A DNA stretch of 58,964 bases from the NCBI GenBank assembly GCA_964458015.1, contig CAYWGR010000007.1, positions 1 to 58,964 of the forward strand, read 5' to 3'. Each line of letters opens with the position of its first letter. The first letter of the stretch is position 1. A program made the translations under genes and the position numbers. This document shows, in pieces, positions 24,101-33,033 of this stretch. This DNA is from CAYWGR01 sp964458015. GTDB lineage: Bacteria > Planctomycetota > Planctomycetia > Pirellulales > Thermoguttaceae. The notes beneath the pieces were generated by a model. It did no database searches. It was not told the origin of the DNA and saw nothing but the letters and a program-made list of their open reading frames with translations.

Positions 24101-27100
24101 CTCGCCGGGCCCCTCCGACGCCGACGATTGTCGACGCCAGCCTCCCTCAGCCCCAGTGACCTGGACATCCAGATCTTCCGATGGCAACTGGAATACCAGA
24201 CGGCCCGAAGATACCGGCTGCAAAGGTATGGTCATCTGACCGGTCGCACCCAATCGACCGGCAGACACACGGAATCGAATGTCCACGATGTGCAGGCCGG
24301 ACTTCTCGATGTAGATCGTGGGGTGGTCGGAACCGTCGTCTGCCAACGTGGCGGGCCGCCCATTGATCTCGATTTTTTCGAGGGCGACCTTGCCCAGCGG
24401 CAATACGACCGGCGTCCATCCATCAACAAACTGATGGACCACAAGACGACCATCAAAGCGAGCTGCATCGTTCTGAAGCCGCCCCGAGTATTCAGCGTGG
24501 CTTACAATCGCCCGAACGTTTGGAGTCGCAAGGTTCGGCTTGTCGGGATGGGCCTGTTTCCACAAACGCAGGAACTCGTCGTGCGGCAAGTACACTTGCG
24601 TATTCTTCAGCGGCTTTTCTTTCGCTGGGTCATAGGGAATAAACAAGGTTAGGTCGGGCTTGCGGACCTCCCCAGTCGAATTTGGTTTCTCTTCTACGGT
24701 GCGTGTTTCCGCCGCCATGCTCGCTTCCGCGGCAAACCAAAAACCGACGCCAATCGCCGTGGCTGCGACAGACTGGCACAACGACATCTTGGCCGTCGCA
24801 ATAAATCTTAGCAGCGTCCACAAGCAGCTTGCCGCCAAGGCGCCTAACAGCAGTCCATCCAGCAACGGCGTCCACGCCAAGGGAACCAGCCCTGCGAGGC
24901 CGATCGGCATGGTCAGCCCCACAACGACAACGATCGCACGCCACGAAGCGGGCGCACGTCGCCCTATCCAAGCGGCCAGCAAGGCGGCGGCAACGATGAG
25001 CCATTCCAGAGCATTGGCAGACGCATTGTCCTGAAGTCCAAGTACCAACTCGCCATGGCCGCCCTCATGTCGGAAACGGATTTCCTGCTCCCCATGTGTC
25101 TCAATCGCAACGCCCAGCGAAAGACGCGATCGATCGCCGGCCGCACCACGCGGCTGCTGGGGAAATTCGGGCGACAGTTTAGAAGAGGGCACATTCCGTG
25201 CAAACACGAGACGTTCTGCTGGTTTCCCTTCCTTGGCAACACTTGCAGGCACTGCCGGGGATGAATCTGCTTGCAATTCTGCCATATTGTATTCGTCGGA
25301 AAACTCCTTGTCAGCGATCCTGTCCATGCCCTGTGCAGTGGCCAAACAGCGGAGAGTCTGCGCATCGATACTCGTGTTGAGACATCGCACCGATCCATCC
25401 GCAAATGCGAAATTCGCCACGCTCGAGTGCTGACTCCACGTTTTCTTTGCGATCAAATCGTCGATGGGACGTGCCGTTCCCGCGCCGCCGGCAAACCATG
25501 GGCCGCCGTCGGCTACTTCTGCCACGATGATGGTCTTGCTGACGCCGTCCACGATTTCGTTCAGCCGGAGCCCTCGGTCGAATCCAATGACTCCGCGAGG
25601 GTTGCCTGCCCCGTCTGTTGACTCGGCGCCTGTTATCGCCACGTAGGAAGTCTTGGATAATCCCTCGGAAGTCGCCATTGGCGCAGGATCCGAGGGACAC
25701 AGCACCCCGCGCAACGGAACTTGAAGCACCGCGGCATTAAGAGGGTGATCCCATGGCAAATCGAGACGAAGTTGCTTGTATAGCGTGTCTTGTTCCATGA
25801 ATGGCAGAATGGCCACGATCCAACTGAATTGCCGCTCCCGCGGCACGTTGTCTGGACCAATTACGGCAGGCGGGAATTGGCCAAAGGCTGCGTGGTAGTT
25901 ATGCAGTGCCAAGCCGATCTGTTTGAGTTGGTTGACGCATTGCATGCGCCGTGCGGCTTCACGAGCACATTGCGTGGCCGGCAACAACAAGGCGATGAAA
26001 ATGCCAACGACCGTGATCACGATGAGAATCTGGACTAAAGATATACCGCACCCTTTGCCGCTCTTGGCCATTGCATAGAAGCCCGCAAAGATGCAGGCCA
26101 TCACCAGTCCGGTGAATTTCAACGACAGCGACGACGTACTCTGCTGGGCAATCGCTCCGGCCAAGGCTGCCACTACCGTCGGACGTGTCAGCGGTTTTTC
26201 GGGCTTGAACTCACCGGTTGCCGACACCAAATCGGCCCCGCCAGGCGGATATACGCACCATGTCGTGCCCAACGTGGCTATGCCAAGCTTGGGAGCGATC
26301 TGACGGACGGTTTGCGGCCAAAGTCGTTCCCAGAAACCGTTTGCGGCCGAACAAGGGCCGTCCGTTTCATAAACCATCGTTAGTTTTCGCGTCGAATTCT
26401 CTGATCGCGTTTGTCCAGTCGGCAAAGGAACAATGTACGCCCCTTGTTTTCGCCGCACTTCGATCGGCTCGCTATCGAGCATGACCGACCATAAATCGGC
26501 GCCGTCGGGCAAGACAACAGGTACGTGTGACAGGTTAAGGCTCCTCAGCCAGAACCTCGCTTGATGACGCATCCGACCTTCACAACCGGCCACACTCATG
26601 ATTTCTGCCGATTCGCATATTGCGGTCAGCACGGCGCCCGGCATGTGACGTGTGGCCGAAATCGACAGACCGTAGGGCAATCGTCGATACTGGTAGGCGG
26701 CTACGATCCGGTGATTGATTGTGTAGGCTTTCGGTTTGAGCACATCCGCCGGGTCCAATTCGCGCAGGTTCATCGGCTGGCAATCGATCTGTTGATCGCT
26801 GGCTGCTTCCACGGCCACCATGCCGCTTTGCCGCGAGACGTTTTGCAAAGCGAGGACCGGAATTGTTGCACGGGCGTTAACCTCGGAGGAGACGGACTCT
26901 TCGGTCATCCCCTTTCTGGAAGCCGGGGCCCCACAGGTTTGTCCGACGTCCAGAACTAACGCCAACTCACCCGCAACCGGTCGGTCCAGGACGATCTCCC
27001 ACAAGTACAAGTCGGCCTTTCCGGCATCAGGCGGAGGGCTGTGCCGCTGCTCGATAACTCGCACCGCCGAGCCCACGGGGACTATTTGTATTTTCTCGCC

Positions 27101-29059
27101 GACTGCCGCGGGCAGTGTAAAGCGAATCTTCTGCAACGTTCCCTGCCGGATATGCAAATCAAGCTGATAATGTACATCCAGTTTGCCACGGTCCAGCCGT
27201 ACATAGGCCAGCGTTTCCGCAGAGACTTTGGCCGGTTTTGTTCGGATCTGAAGTCGTCCGCTAATGCGGGCGTTGTCTTGGTAACGGTATTGTAGGACCG
27301 TACCGAGAGTCTGGGCGGAACTGCTCTGCGACCCATCGGCGGCCACCGGCTTCAATTCGTTCGATACGTTCGATGCCGACAACTCGACCTCGGGCGGCCC
27401 CTGTATCAACACCGTTCCCTCAACCTCATCTGCACCGGTCAATCGCAGATCGGGAAACGGCAGTTCCTGGTATCGTTCGTCTTGCTCCAACCAGCGTTCA
27501 GGATGCTGTTGTGCGGAAATCGCAATTTCGAGCGACTGGCCCGGGCTCAACGGTTTGGCAAGTTCGAAGCGTATGGTTTGTAGTGATCCATTTGCAGTAG
27601 GGGCCGCGCCAACCCGTGGCGCCAATTCCCACTCCACGGGTTTATTGGCCGCTAGCACGGAAGTGACTTCCCACTCGCGCGGCAACAATATCTCGACATC
27701 GAAAACCGGACCGTGCCGCGGTTGGAGCGTCATGCTGCTTCGCAAGGCCACACCGGTCCGACGGACCTCGACTAGTGTCGCTATCGACGCCTGCATGGTC
27801 CGGCGCCGGTCCGTCACACGCAAAGGTAATCGGTAATTCTCGTCCCAAAATGCAAATGCCAGCGGTGTGCCAGTCATTGCCGGAGAAGCCTGCGCCGAGA
27901 TGGACGACAACCGTTCGGGCCTGATGCCGGCCAACATCCCGACCTCAACTCGCATAGATGGCGAGCAGTAAACCGACACCTGCCCCACATGCGACGCCGC
28001 TTCGGGCACCTTTACCGCAGGAACATCCCACTCCGTGGCCGAGGGGATCGAAGCCAGTCCAAGTAACCGGACCGAGTGCCGGCCCGCCTGCGGTTTACGG
28101 AAATTGAGTGTGACAGCGGCTGTACCGCCCGCCTGCTTTTGTATTATCCATTGCGCCAGTTCCGGCGACTCGACCTCCGTGAGATCCACGGAGTCGGGTA
28201 AGTGAATTCGAAAGGTGTCCATGGCGCGAGCGTACACATCCAGATCAAGGACAACCTCCCAGCGAAGTCCCGCCGGTTCAATCCGGCCGATCGTTCGGCT
28301 GTCGACCAGAACCAGGGGCGTCCGGTTTCCGTCTGCAAAACGTTCCGAGATCACCAATGGCACCAAGCCGCTGCGGTCGATGGCGACGTGGTACAGGTGT
28401 TGATCATTATCCTGGTTGTCGGATTGCACCATTGTCTCGCCGACATGCAATAGCTTGCCTTTCTGAAGCCGAATTAATACCTCCGATGCGGCTGCCGGAG
28501 GCAGTTTGAGCGTGGTTGCCAGATCCCCGCCTTTGCTCGCCAGCGGGGCCGACATCTCCAACTCCAGGTCGAACCGCCCCTCCTTTTCCAGTATCAGAAA
28601 CAACGTGCCATCATCTTTGCGACCCAATCGGGCCGGCTGATTATCCAGCCGTGCCGACTCGATTGCCAGGCCACCGAAGGGCAGGTCGATTGTTTGCCAA
28701 CCTTCTTGCAGCTTCACAATTCGGATGCGGCCGGTAATTCGCAGCTCGTGATCTTCAAGCCGCGCTTCGTAGGCTGCCTGCGATAACACCGCATCCGTTG
28801 GCGGCGGCGTCTTTCTGGGAGCCTCCCTCTGGGCTTCCTCCCATAGAGCCATTATCTTCTCTCGCGGCATCAGCACGCCTTTGGACGAATTGTCGAACAG
28901 CAGTTTCAGTTGATCTACCGGAATGTACACGTTACGAATCCGCGGCGGCCCGTGCGCGACCTGAGCCAGGGCGGAAGGACAAAACCAACATAAAAGACAG
29001 ACTGCAAGCCACGGAACTGCATGGCTGCCTCGACAACTGCGATTGTTTGTGTTTATCAC
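21110..29059 (-). CDS. Giant envelope protein (2649 aa) with internal DUF1559 pilin-like module
   Basis: The start is a GTG overlapping the upstream stop (GTGA) with a GGGAGAG ribosome-binding site. A signal peptide (residues about 15-33) is followed by module A (about 40-180, VYIPVDQLKLLF then MPREKIMALWEEA) and beta-rich repeats to about 970. A hydrophobic segment precedes GISLVQILIVITVVGIFIAL, at about 1003. That begins a full DUF1559 domain (REAARRMQCVNQLKQIGLAL through FADGSVRCLN, about 1003-1240), inside the chain rather than at the N-terminus. Further helices follow, then module B (about 1470-1640, VYLPHDEFLRLWKQA), more beta repeats, a second NNLKQVGLALQDYA fragment (about 2380), a coiled-coil-like Gln-rich stretch, and C-terminal membrane helices. 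It is probably exported and anchored in the envelope. Function is unknown. Confidence 0.85.
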   Translation of the reverse strand: MINTNNRSCRGSHAVPWLAVCLLCWFCPSALAQVAHGPPRIRNVYIPVDQLKLLFDNSSKGVLMPREKIMALWEEAQREAPRKTPPPTDAVLSQAAYEARLEDHELRITGRIRIVKLQEGWQTIDLPFGGLAIESARLDNQPARLGRKDDGTLFLILEKEGRFDLELEMSAPLASKGGDLATTLKLPPAAASEVLIRLQKGKLLHVGETMVQSDNQDNDQHLYHVAIDRSGLVPLVISERFADGNRTPLVLVDSRTIGRIEPAGLRWEVVLDLDVYARAMDTFRIHLPDSVDLTEVESPELAQWIIQKQAGGTAAVTLNFRKPQAGRHSVRLLGLASIPSATEWDVPAVKVPEAASHVGQVSVYCSPSMRVEVGMLAGIRPERLSSISAQASPAMTGTPLAFAFWDENYRLPLRVTDRRRTMQASIATLVEVRRTGVALRSSMTLQPRHGPVFDVEILLPREWEVTSVLAANKPVEWELAPRVGAAPTANGSLQTIRFELAKPLSPGQSLEIAISAQQHPERWLEQDERYQELPFPDLRLTGADEVEGTVLIQGPPEVELSASNVSNELKPVAADGSQSSSAQTLGTVLQYRYQDNARISGRLQIRTKPAKVSAETLAYVRLDRGKLDVHYQLDLHIRQGTLQKIRFTLPAAVGEKIQIVPVGSAVRVIEQRHSPPPDAGKADLYLWEIVLDRPVAGELALVLDVGQTCGAPASRKGMTEESVSSEVNARATIPVLALQNVSRQSGMVAVEAASDQQIDCQPMNLRELDPADVLKPKAYTINHRIVAAYQYRRLPYGLSISATRHMPGAVLTAICESAEIMSVAGCEGRMRHQARFWLRSLNLSHVPVVLPDGADLWSVMLDSEPIEVRRKQGAYIVPLPTGQTRSENSTRKLTMVYETDGPCSAANGFWERLWPQTVRQIAPKLGIATLGTTWCVYPPGGADLVSATGEFKPEKPLTRPTVVAALAGAIAQQSTSSLSLKFTGLVMACIFAGFYAMAKSGKGCGISLVQILIVITVVGIFIALLLPATQCAREAARRMQCVNQLKQIGLALHNYHAAFGQFPPAVIGPDNVPRERQFSWIVAILPFMEQDTLYKQLRLDLPWDHPLNAAVLQVPLRGVLCPSDPAPMATSEGLSKTSYVAITGAESTDGAGNPRGVIGFDRGLRLNEIVDGVSKTIIVAEVADGGPWFAGGAGTARPIDDLIAKKTWSQHSSVANFAFADGSVRCLNTSIDAQTLRCLATAQGMDRIADKEFSDEYNMAELQADSSPAVPASVAKEGKPAERLVFARNVPSSKLSPEFPQQPRGAAGDRSRLSLGVAIETHGEQEIRFRHEGGHGELVLGLQDNASANALEWLIVAAALLAAWIGRRAPASWRAIVVVVGLTMPIGLAGLVPLAWTPLLDGLLLGALAASCLWTLLRFIATAKMSLCQSVAATAIGVGFWFAAEASMAAETRTVEEKPNSTGEVRKPDLTLFIPYDPAKEKPLKNTQVYLPHDEFLRLWKQAHPDKPNLATPNVRAIVSHAEYSGRLQNDAARFDGRLVVHQFVDGWTPVVLPLGKVALEKIEINGRPATLADDGSDHPTIYIEKSGLHIVDIRFRVSAGRLGATGQMTIPLQPVSSGRLVFQLPSEDLDVQVTGAEGGWRRQSSASEGPGESVGIPLGAAHELCIRWQPRRVEAREGHLISVDQALLVELLDSGVHFHGKFFYRIQQGAVSRLRLQIPPDMAIQSVQGDEVADWSVETESTAAPHSEARRLVIALKRELTSGTEVEIHAFRRDRQVAGAIDIHALEPLEVVRETGRVGIGCLSHFSARLDKAEGIDQIDRTEFDLPQQPSNGCALLWAYRYASRPWRLQLQVERHRPRVDVFNRTAVSLAVRQTALRSLMTVDVTGAPILSFKIQLPALLRVSQVRVPSGADWFIIRDDRRQQLKVELSKPAVGKLDLEISGTLVRDSSQAEFVVPGMIMEDVQTQRGQLAISLDDDLEAVLANDQGARAIDPAALHDDVRPDGKRPVRYAFQYDSPPKDLRLRLSSAPSRLNGDVTTVVSVREGAVAYISKVNFEIRGAGRSQFRIETPKWLGEDIELQGEQIRQIRSRLTDDRRIWEVELQQPVRGTYTLHLIQTLPLPDDGTVPAAIIRPLDVERSRSHIVLENATAYEIAATTIHGMAPISIAEVPGALTDNIRRQAVAAYQVGDAAAALVWQRRVREQETGLIASISLCDLTTVIHADGRYRARAAYNIRNFTLQFLELELPPSSEVWSVHVSGQPVHPAQICREGRIVTLLPLEKTSVGDFSSKVVVIYSGDLGEPLLRWKQIRPPAPRILNNVPVSRTLWTVLLPSEYKVSLVKGESNLEEVAAEYQQGERNLSVLDEVRQMVQVAGSKGKSAAQTQALNNLKQVGLALQDYARQGGQDDARNAADVQQQAQQIQAEIGRLDNVKDAAKRTDSETTYYFQQPQRQRDANVPPDHAVEKLYEHRRGNMRKQAADQLQKLQMFDRNEPVQPTEVGLQEPVALPKGKEEATIAAGTGQLSLKLDVTPVGTAYHFRKLHGEPRLALDARHEDLDRGLTAIIWAGLCLTFAVAVIRGLRRPDASAQARRHWPWLAAVAGTAWLFLLPAGVLGVVLLVTALCVLIARLRKQQTDGLKKPHVGQGMS

Positions 29060-32000
29060 GATCGCTCTCCCGCTTGCCGGTCGTCCGAGGCAAGGCTAAC
29101 AGCGACAGGAACATTGTCCGATGCCGTGGGCCCGCCCTGTGAATCCGCTGTGATGCTGTTTGCATCGGATGCGGCGGCATTCGGTCCGATCACCGTCGGC
29201 GTGAAACAGCCGGTTCGGCGAACGTATAACAACCAGACCACGAGCCAGAGCGCGACAACACCCGCAATTCCAAGCCGCGCAGCCAGCAGCCAGCTATTGA
29301 CAAGCGACGGTGTAAATAAACCGACGAATAAGAACACAAATACCAGTGTAAGAACCGCCAACACCTTGGTATCGAGAGAAAACCGCAACAGCATGCCTCC
29401 GATCGCCAAGGCAAACAGACTGCCGATCGTGGTCATCGTGGGAATGTGCCAATAGCCGATTTTCAATTCCGCGGGGTTTGTCAGACTGCTGAATAAATAG
29501 TTTGTACCACCGACCTGAAAGTCGAATGACGAGCTATCCTTGGAGAACCAGCTATCGGGATTATCGTCAGCTTCGGTGATTGCGCGCGAATCCCATAAAC
29601 CGACGCTAATATGGCTCATGAATCCGTCGGGATCGCCCACCAAACGGTAGTCCTTGGGCACCCAAACGCGCATGTACTCCTGTTGGAATTTGACGCCCTC
29701 GTCGAACCGCGGAATCGGCACGCACAAGAGATCGGCAAAATTTAGTTCCTTTTCAGTTCGCGGGGTTTCGAAGACCACGGCAATCTGGAACGGCTCGTTC
29801 GAGTCCGCAGCACGAGCCACGTTAATGAAATAGGTCTTGTCCTCTGGGCTGCTGCCTAGCACCGTAGGCGCTTTTTCAGGCGCCACGGGCTGTCCCGCCA
29901 CCGTGACACTCAGAATCCTTGGGTTGCGAAGCGTAACTGCCAGACGCTGGCGCTCACTCGACTTCAAATCGTACCGAGCACGCACGGTCATTGGCCCGTC
30001 TTCCGTAACAACAGCCTCGATGTAAGCTCGTCGAACGACGGTTTTGACGACATCTTGAAGCTCATGCTTGGCAACGCTTAGCGTCAGTTGAACCGGATGT
30101 TGGTAGTAGCGGTACGCCAGATACGGCTGGGCCGCGCCTGTCGGCTGTGACAGTTCACGGGGATCGATCTCCTCCAAACCCGTCAGCTTTGCGTCGACTG
30201 ATAGAGCCCGATCTTTGTGGATGCCGATCTCACCGGTTTCGCGGTCCACATCCAGCGCTTTGATGGGGCGGAGTTCCATTTGAGCGCCCTGGTCCGACGT
30301 GGAAATCTTATGATCGTAGGTTGCGGTGAAGGTCCGCTGGCCGACTGCTTCGGAATGCAGCACGATTGTCCACTCGATCGTTCCATCACCGGCAGCCAGC
30401 GGCGACTTGCGTTTTTCCTTGATTCCGTCTCCGTCGATCTGCAATCGGTCCGAGGCGGCGGCCGGCACTGCAATGCGAAAGGTATCATTTCCCGCAAACT
30501 GAATTTGATAGCGAAAGGTCGTAGTGACCTGCACTACGTCTTCCTTGACATTGGCAGCCGTATCGACGACGGCAAACATCCGCCTCGGCCGTTCGGTAAC
30601 CGTCTGTACGATGTGGGCGGGCCGCGTGACGAACGAAAACGCGGCCGCCAACGTCGAACCTCCCGCGACTTGCGGTTGGAATCCCTTGGCCGCCAACTCC
30701 GCGGGCGTGGCGGCCCGGGCCGCTCGCAGTTGCGTCGTGTCGGTTTTCACCTCCAGCGATTCCGGTGCAATCACCGCAACCAACCCTTCTTCTCGTGTAA
30801 CGTTTAAAGGCTCCAGCAACGGCAGCGAGAGTTCGCCGGCGGCTTTGTCGCGTGACTGGCTTGCAGTCACAAGAACTGTTTGGTCACCAAGTAATTTTTT
30901 GCTGAAATATACCGTCAGCAGTTGAGCGCCCGCGGCGGGCGTAACCTCGAACCGCTCCATCGATTCCGTACGAACCTCGTCGACCTGAAACCCAATCGGC
31001 AAACGGTAGGTCAACGAAAAGATCCCTGATCGCGAAACCTGACATTTGAACTCGCCGCGCGTGGTCAGTCGCATCTTATCCAAGAGCACCGAAAGGCGAC
31101 TTCCAACAATAATGCGAGGCTTCAGTTGCGAGGCGGTCACCAGCAGCTTATGGTCTGGCGAAAAAAACTTATAGAATGTGCCGCCCGCTTTCTGCAACGA
31201 CGCTGGAGCGTCGGCTGGGTCAATACGCGTGATCGATTCTCGCGCAACATGCTCCAGCCCCACATCCTCGGCACTACGAACCGCAAGGATCCCGCTTTCC
31301 CGCGCCACGCCGACGGCGCGTACTCGCCCCGCCTGGAATGATTGTTCGGGAATAGGCGATTCCGTATGCAATTCCAAGCGAACCGTCTCTGCCACGGGGG
31401 CGTGCAGTCGCACTTTCACTCGCTGGCGGTCGCCTATCGCCTCGGTCTGCCAATCGCGCAAGCCGGGCGCCTGCACATCCAGCAAACGCTCAGCGGACGG
31501 CACTTCAACAATCAGTTCGCCCAGCTTTCCTCGCAGAATCTGATAGTCGAAAACCGCATGCGTGTGGACAACGCCGTCGCCCACATCGACAGCAATCGTA
31601 TCGGATACGTTAGCCAGACCGGCAGCCTTATCCGCACTGCCCGACTTGGGTTGCCAACTGACCACGAACTGGTTCGTGGATCCAAGAACTGCGCGCACGC
31701 GCGTGGCATCCTTTGCATTGGACTGCAACTCCAAGGCGCGTTGCGGCGCAACATGCACCACCAAATCTTTCTCCGGTATCTCTAGTTCTATGTTGCTGAC
31801 TCCAACGGCCGGACATTGCACTGTGAAACTCCGCCCTTCAGCGGCCGATTTTACCCCGGCCACCAAGCTCAGCTTGATCTGGTGCTTGCCTTTTCCTCGG
31901 ACGAGTAATTCGTATCGTCCCTGGCCGATGCCTCGCAGCAATACGGATTCATCTTCGGTTCGCGCCGACCCAATTGCCGCATCTCCGAATTGCACCGGCA

Positions 32001-32385
32001 ATTGAGCCCATTCCTCGCTCAACACCTCGACATCCAACATTGTATCCAGATGTACCAGTTCACCCTTGACCGACCCGACATAGTCAGCGCGCGTGATCAC
32101 CCCGTTGATCGGAGGTTTGACAGGCTGATGGTCGGGCTGAATCAGCCGATTCCACATGTCGAGAAACTGCGAGTATGGCAGGACGATTGAGGAATCCTCA
32201 TGCTCGAATACATCGCGCATATTCTTGAACGGCACGTAGATGATATGTTCCTGACGCAAGGTCGCTTTGGTGTCCGGCGGTGCCTGTGCCGGGAGCGACG
32301 GCGGGGCGGAGGGCTTGGCCTGCCCCAGTGCCGAATTGCCGAGCGCGAACAAAATCGCCAGAGAAAATGCGTACACACGTGACAT
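29056..32385 (-). CDS. Large secreted, membrane-anchored protein paralogous to modules of the 2649-aa protein
   Basis: This 1109-aa protein starts at the Met before a clear signal peptide (MSRVYAFSLAILFALGNSAL); the longer open frame adds an unlikely leader. Module C (about 45-200) shows IIYVPFKNMRDVF, VLPYSQFLDMWNRL and ITRADYVGS. This matches modules A and B of the downstream gene in order and spacing. The middle is a series of beta-sandwich-like segments with few Cys. The last 130 residues hold three to four hydrophobic helices (from about 990) and a short polar tail, so the protein is tethered to a membrane. Its stop overlaps the next start by 4 nt, implying a stoichiometric partnership. 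No known family was recognised. Confidence 0.82.
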   Translation of the reverse strand: MSRVYAFSLAILFALGNSALGQAKPSAPPSLPAQAPPDTKATLRQEHIIYVPFKNMRDVFEHEDSSIVLPYSQFLDMWNRLIQPDHQPVKPPINGVITRADYVGSVKGELVHLDTMLDVEVLSEEWAQLPVQFGDAAIGSARTEDESVLLRGIGQGRYELLVRGKGKHQIKLSLVAGVKSAAEGRSFTVQCPAVGVSNIELEIPEKDLVVHVAPQRALELQSNAKDATRVRAVLGSTNQFVVSWQPKSGSADKAAGLANVSDTIAVDVGDGVVHTHAVFDYQILRGKLGELIVEVPSAERLLDVQAPGLRDWQTEAIGDRQRVKVRLHAPVAETVRLELHTESPIPEQSFQAGRVRAVGVARESGILAVRSAEDVGLEHVARESITRIDPADAPASLQKAGGTFYKFFSPDHKLLVTASQLKPRIIVGSRLSVLLDKMRLTTRGEFKCQVSRSGIFSLTYRLPIGFQVDEVRTESMERFEVTPAAGAQLLTVYFSKKLLGDQTVLVTASQSRDKAAGELSLPLLEPLNVTREEGLVAVIAPESLEVKTDTTQLRAARAATPAELAAKGFQPQVAGGSTLAAAFSFVTRPAHIVQTVTERPRRMFAVVDTAANVKEDVVQVTTTFRYQIQFAGNDTFRIAVPAAASDRLQIDGDGIKEKRKSPLAAGDGTIEWTIVLHSEAVGQRTFTATYDHKISTSDQGAQMELRPIKALDVDRETGEIGIHKDRALSVDAKLTGLEEIDPRELSQPTGAAQPYLAYRYYQHPVQLTLSVAKHELQDVVKTVVRRAYIEAVVTEDGPMTVRARYDLKSSERQRLAVTLRNPRILSVTVAGQPVAPEKAPTVLGSSPEDKTYFINVARAADSNEPFQIAVVFETPRTEKELNFADLLCVPIPRFDEGVKFQQEYMRVWVPKDYRLVGDPDGFMSHISVGLWDSRAITEADDNPDSWFSKDSSSFDFQVGGTNYLFSSLTNPAELKIGYWHIPTMTTIGSLFALAIGGMLLRFSLDTKVLAVLTLVFVFLFVGLFTPSLVNSWLLAARLGIAGVVALWLVVWLLYVRRTGCFTPTVIGPNAAASDANSITADSQGGPTASDNVPVAVSLASDDRQAGERS

Positions 32386-32709
32386 GATGTTGCCTCCCAA
32401 CGCAGTTCCGTCGGATAAGAATCTCATTCATCCAGGATAAGCAGCAAGACAATGGGGAAACGACGAAAACCCCTCCGATGCCATAGGCATCAGCGGCACT
32501 ACGGAAGTACTCCCCAATACAACCACCGTCGGCAATTCTACTTCCCCGCTACCATAAATGCAACATTCCTACAGCCTTTCCTGTAAGCTCTTTTCGGGAA
32601 ACGACAACAATCCGCCCTGCGACTCGTGACAGACAATGTCATCGAGTGAAAAACTTTCGATCGATGCAGGCGGCGGCAGATCGACCAGGATGGGCACATT
32701 GCCGATTCC

Positions 32710-33033
32710 TTGATGAGGTCTTTCGCGTTTGTACGAAAAAGACCTCCGTGCAAATTGAAGCCACTGGCGGGACAACCGCGACATCCGTTGTTGGCACGGC
32801 TGGAGAAAGAGGGATTGCTGGCGAATGTCGATCATTTTCTGGGGGTGAACAAGCCGCGTTCACTTGATGCCAAAGCGACTGCCGATGGGTTCAGCTATGA
32901 GCAGATGGTGCAGCCGATTTGGGACAGGCACTGCGTTGGCTGTCATCAAGGCGTTGAAAAAGAACTCGAAGAAATGATCGCTGCGATCGGCTATCAGAAA
33001 AAACCGGCTCCTTGGAAGCGGCGATTGCGATGA
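32710..33033 (+). pseudogene. Fragment of a planctomycete c-type cytochrome-domain protein
   Basis: A plus-strand frame contains ARLEKEGLLANVDHFLGV and then FSYEQMVQPIWDRHCVGCHQ, a classical planctomycete heme c site (CxxCH). There is no signal peptide, no second half, and the frame runs into the end of the giant convergent gene. Intact relatives are large secreted oxidoreductase-like proteins. I regard this as a leftover piece; exact ends are approximate. Confidence 0.55.
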
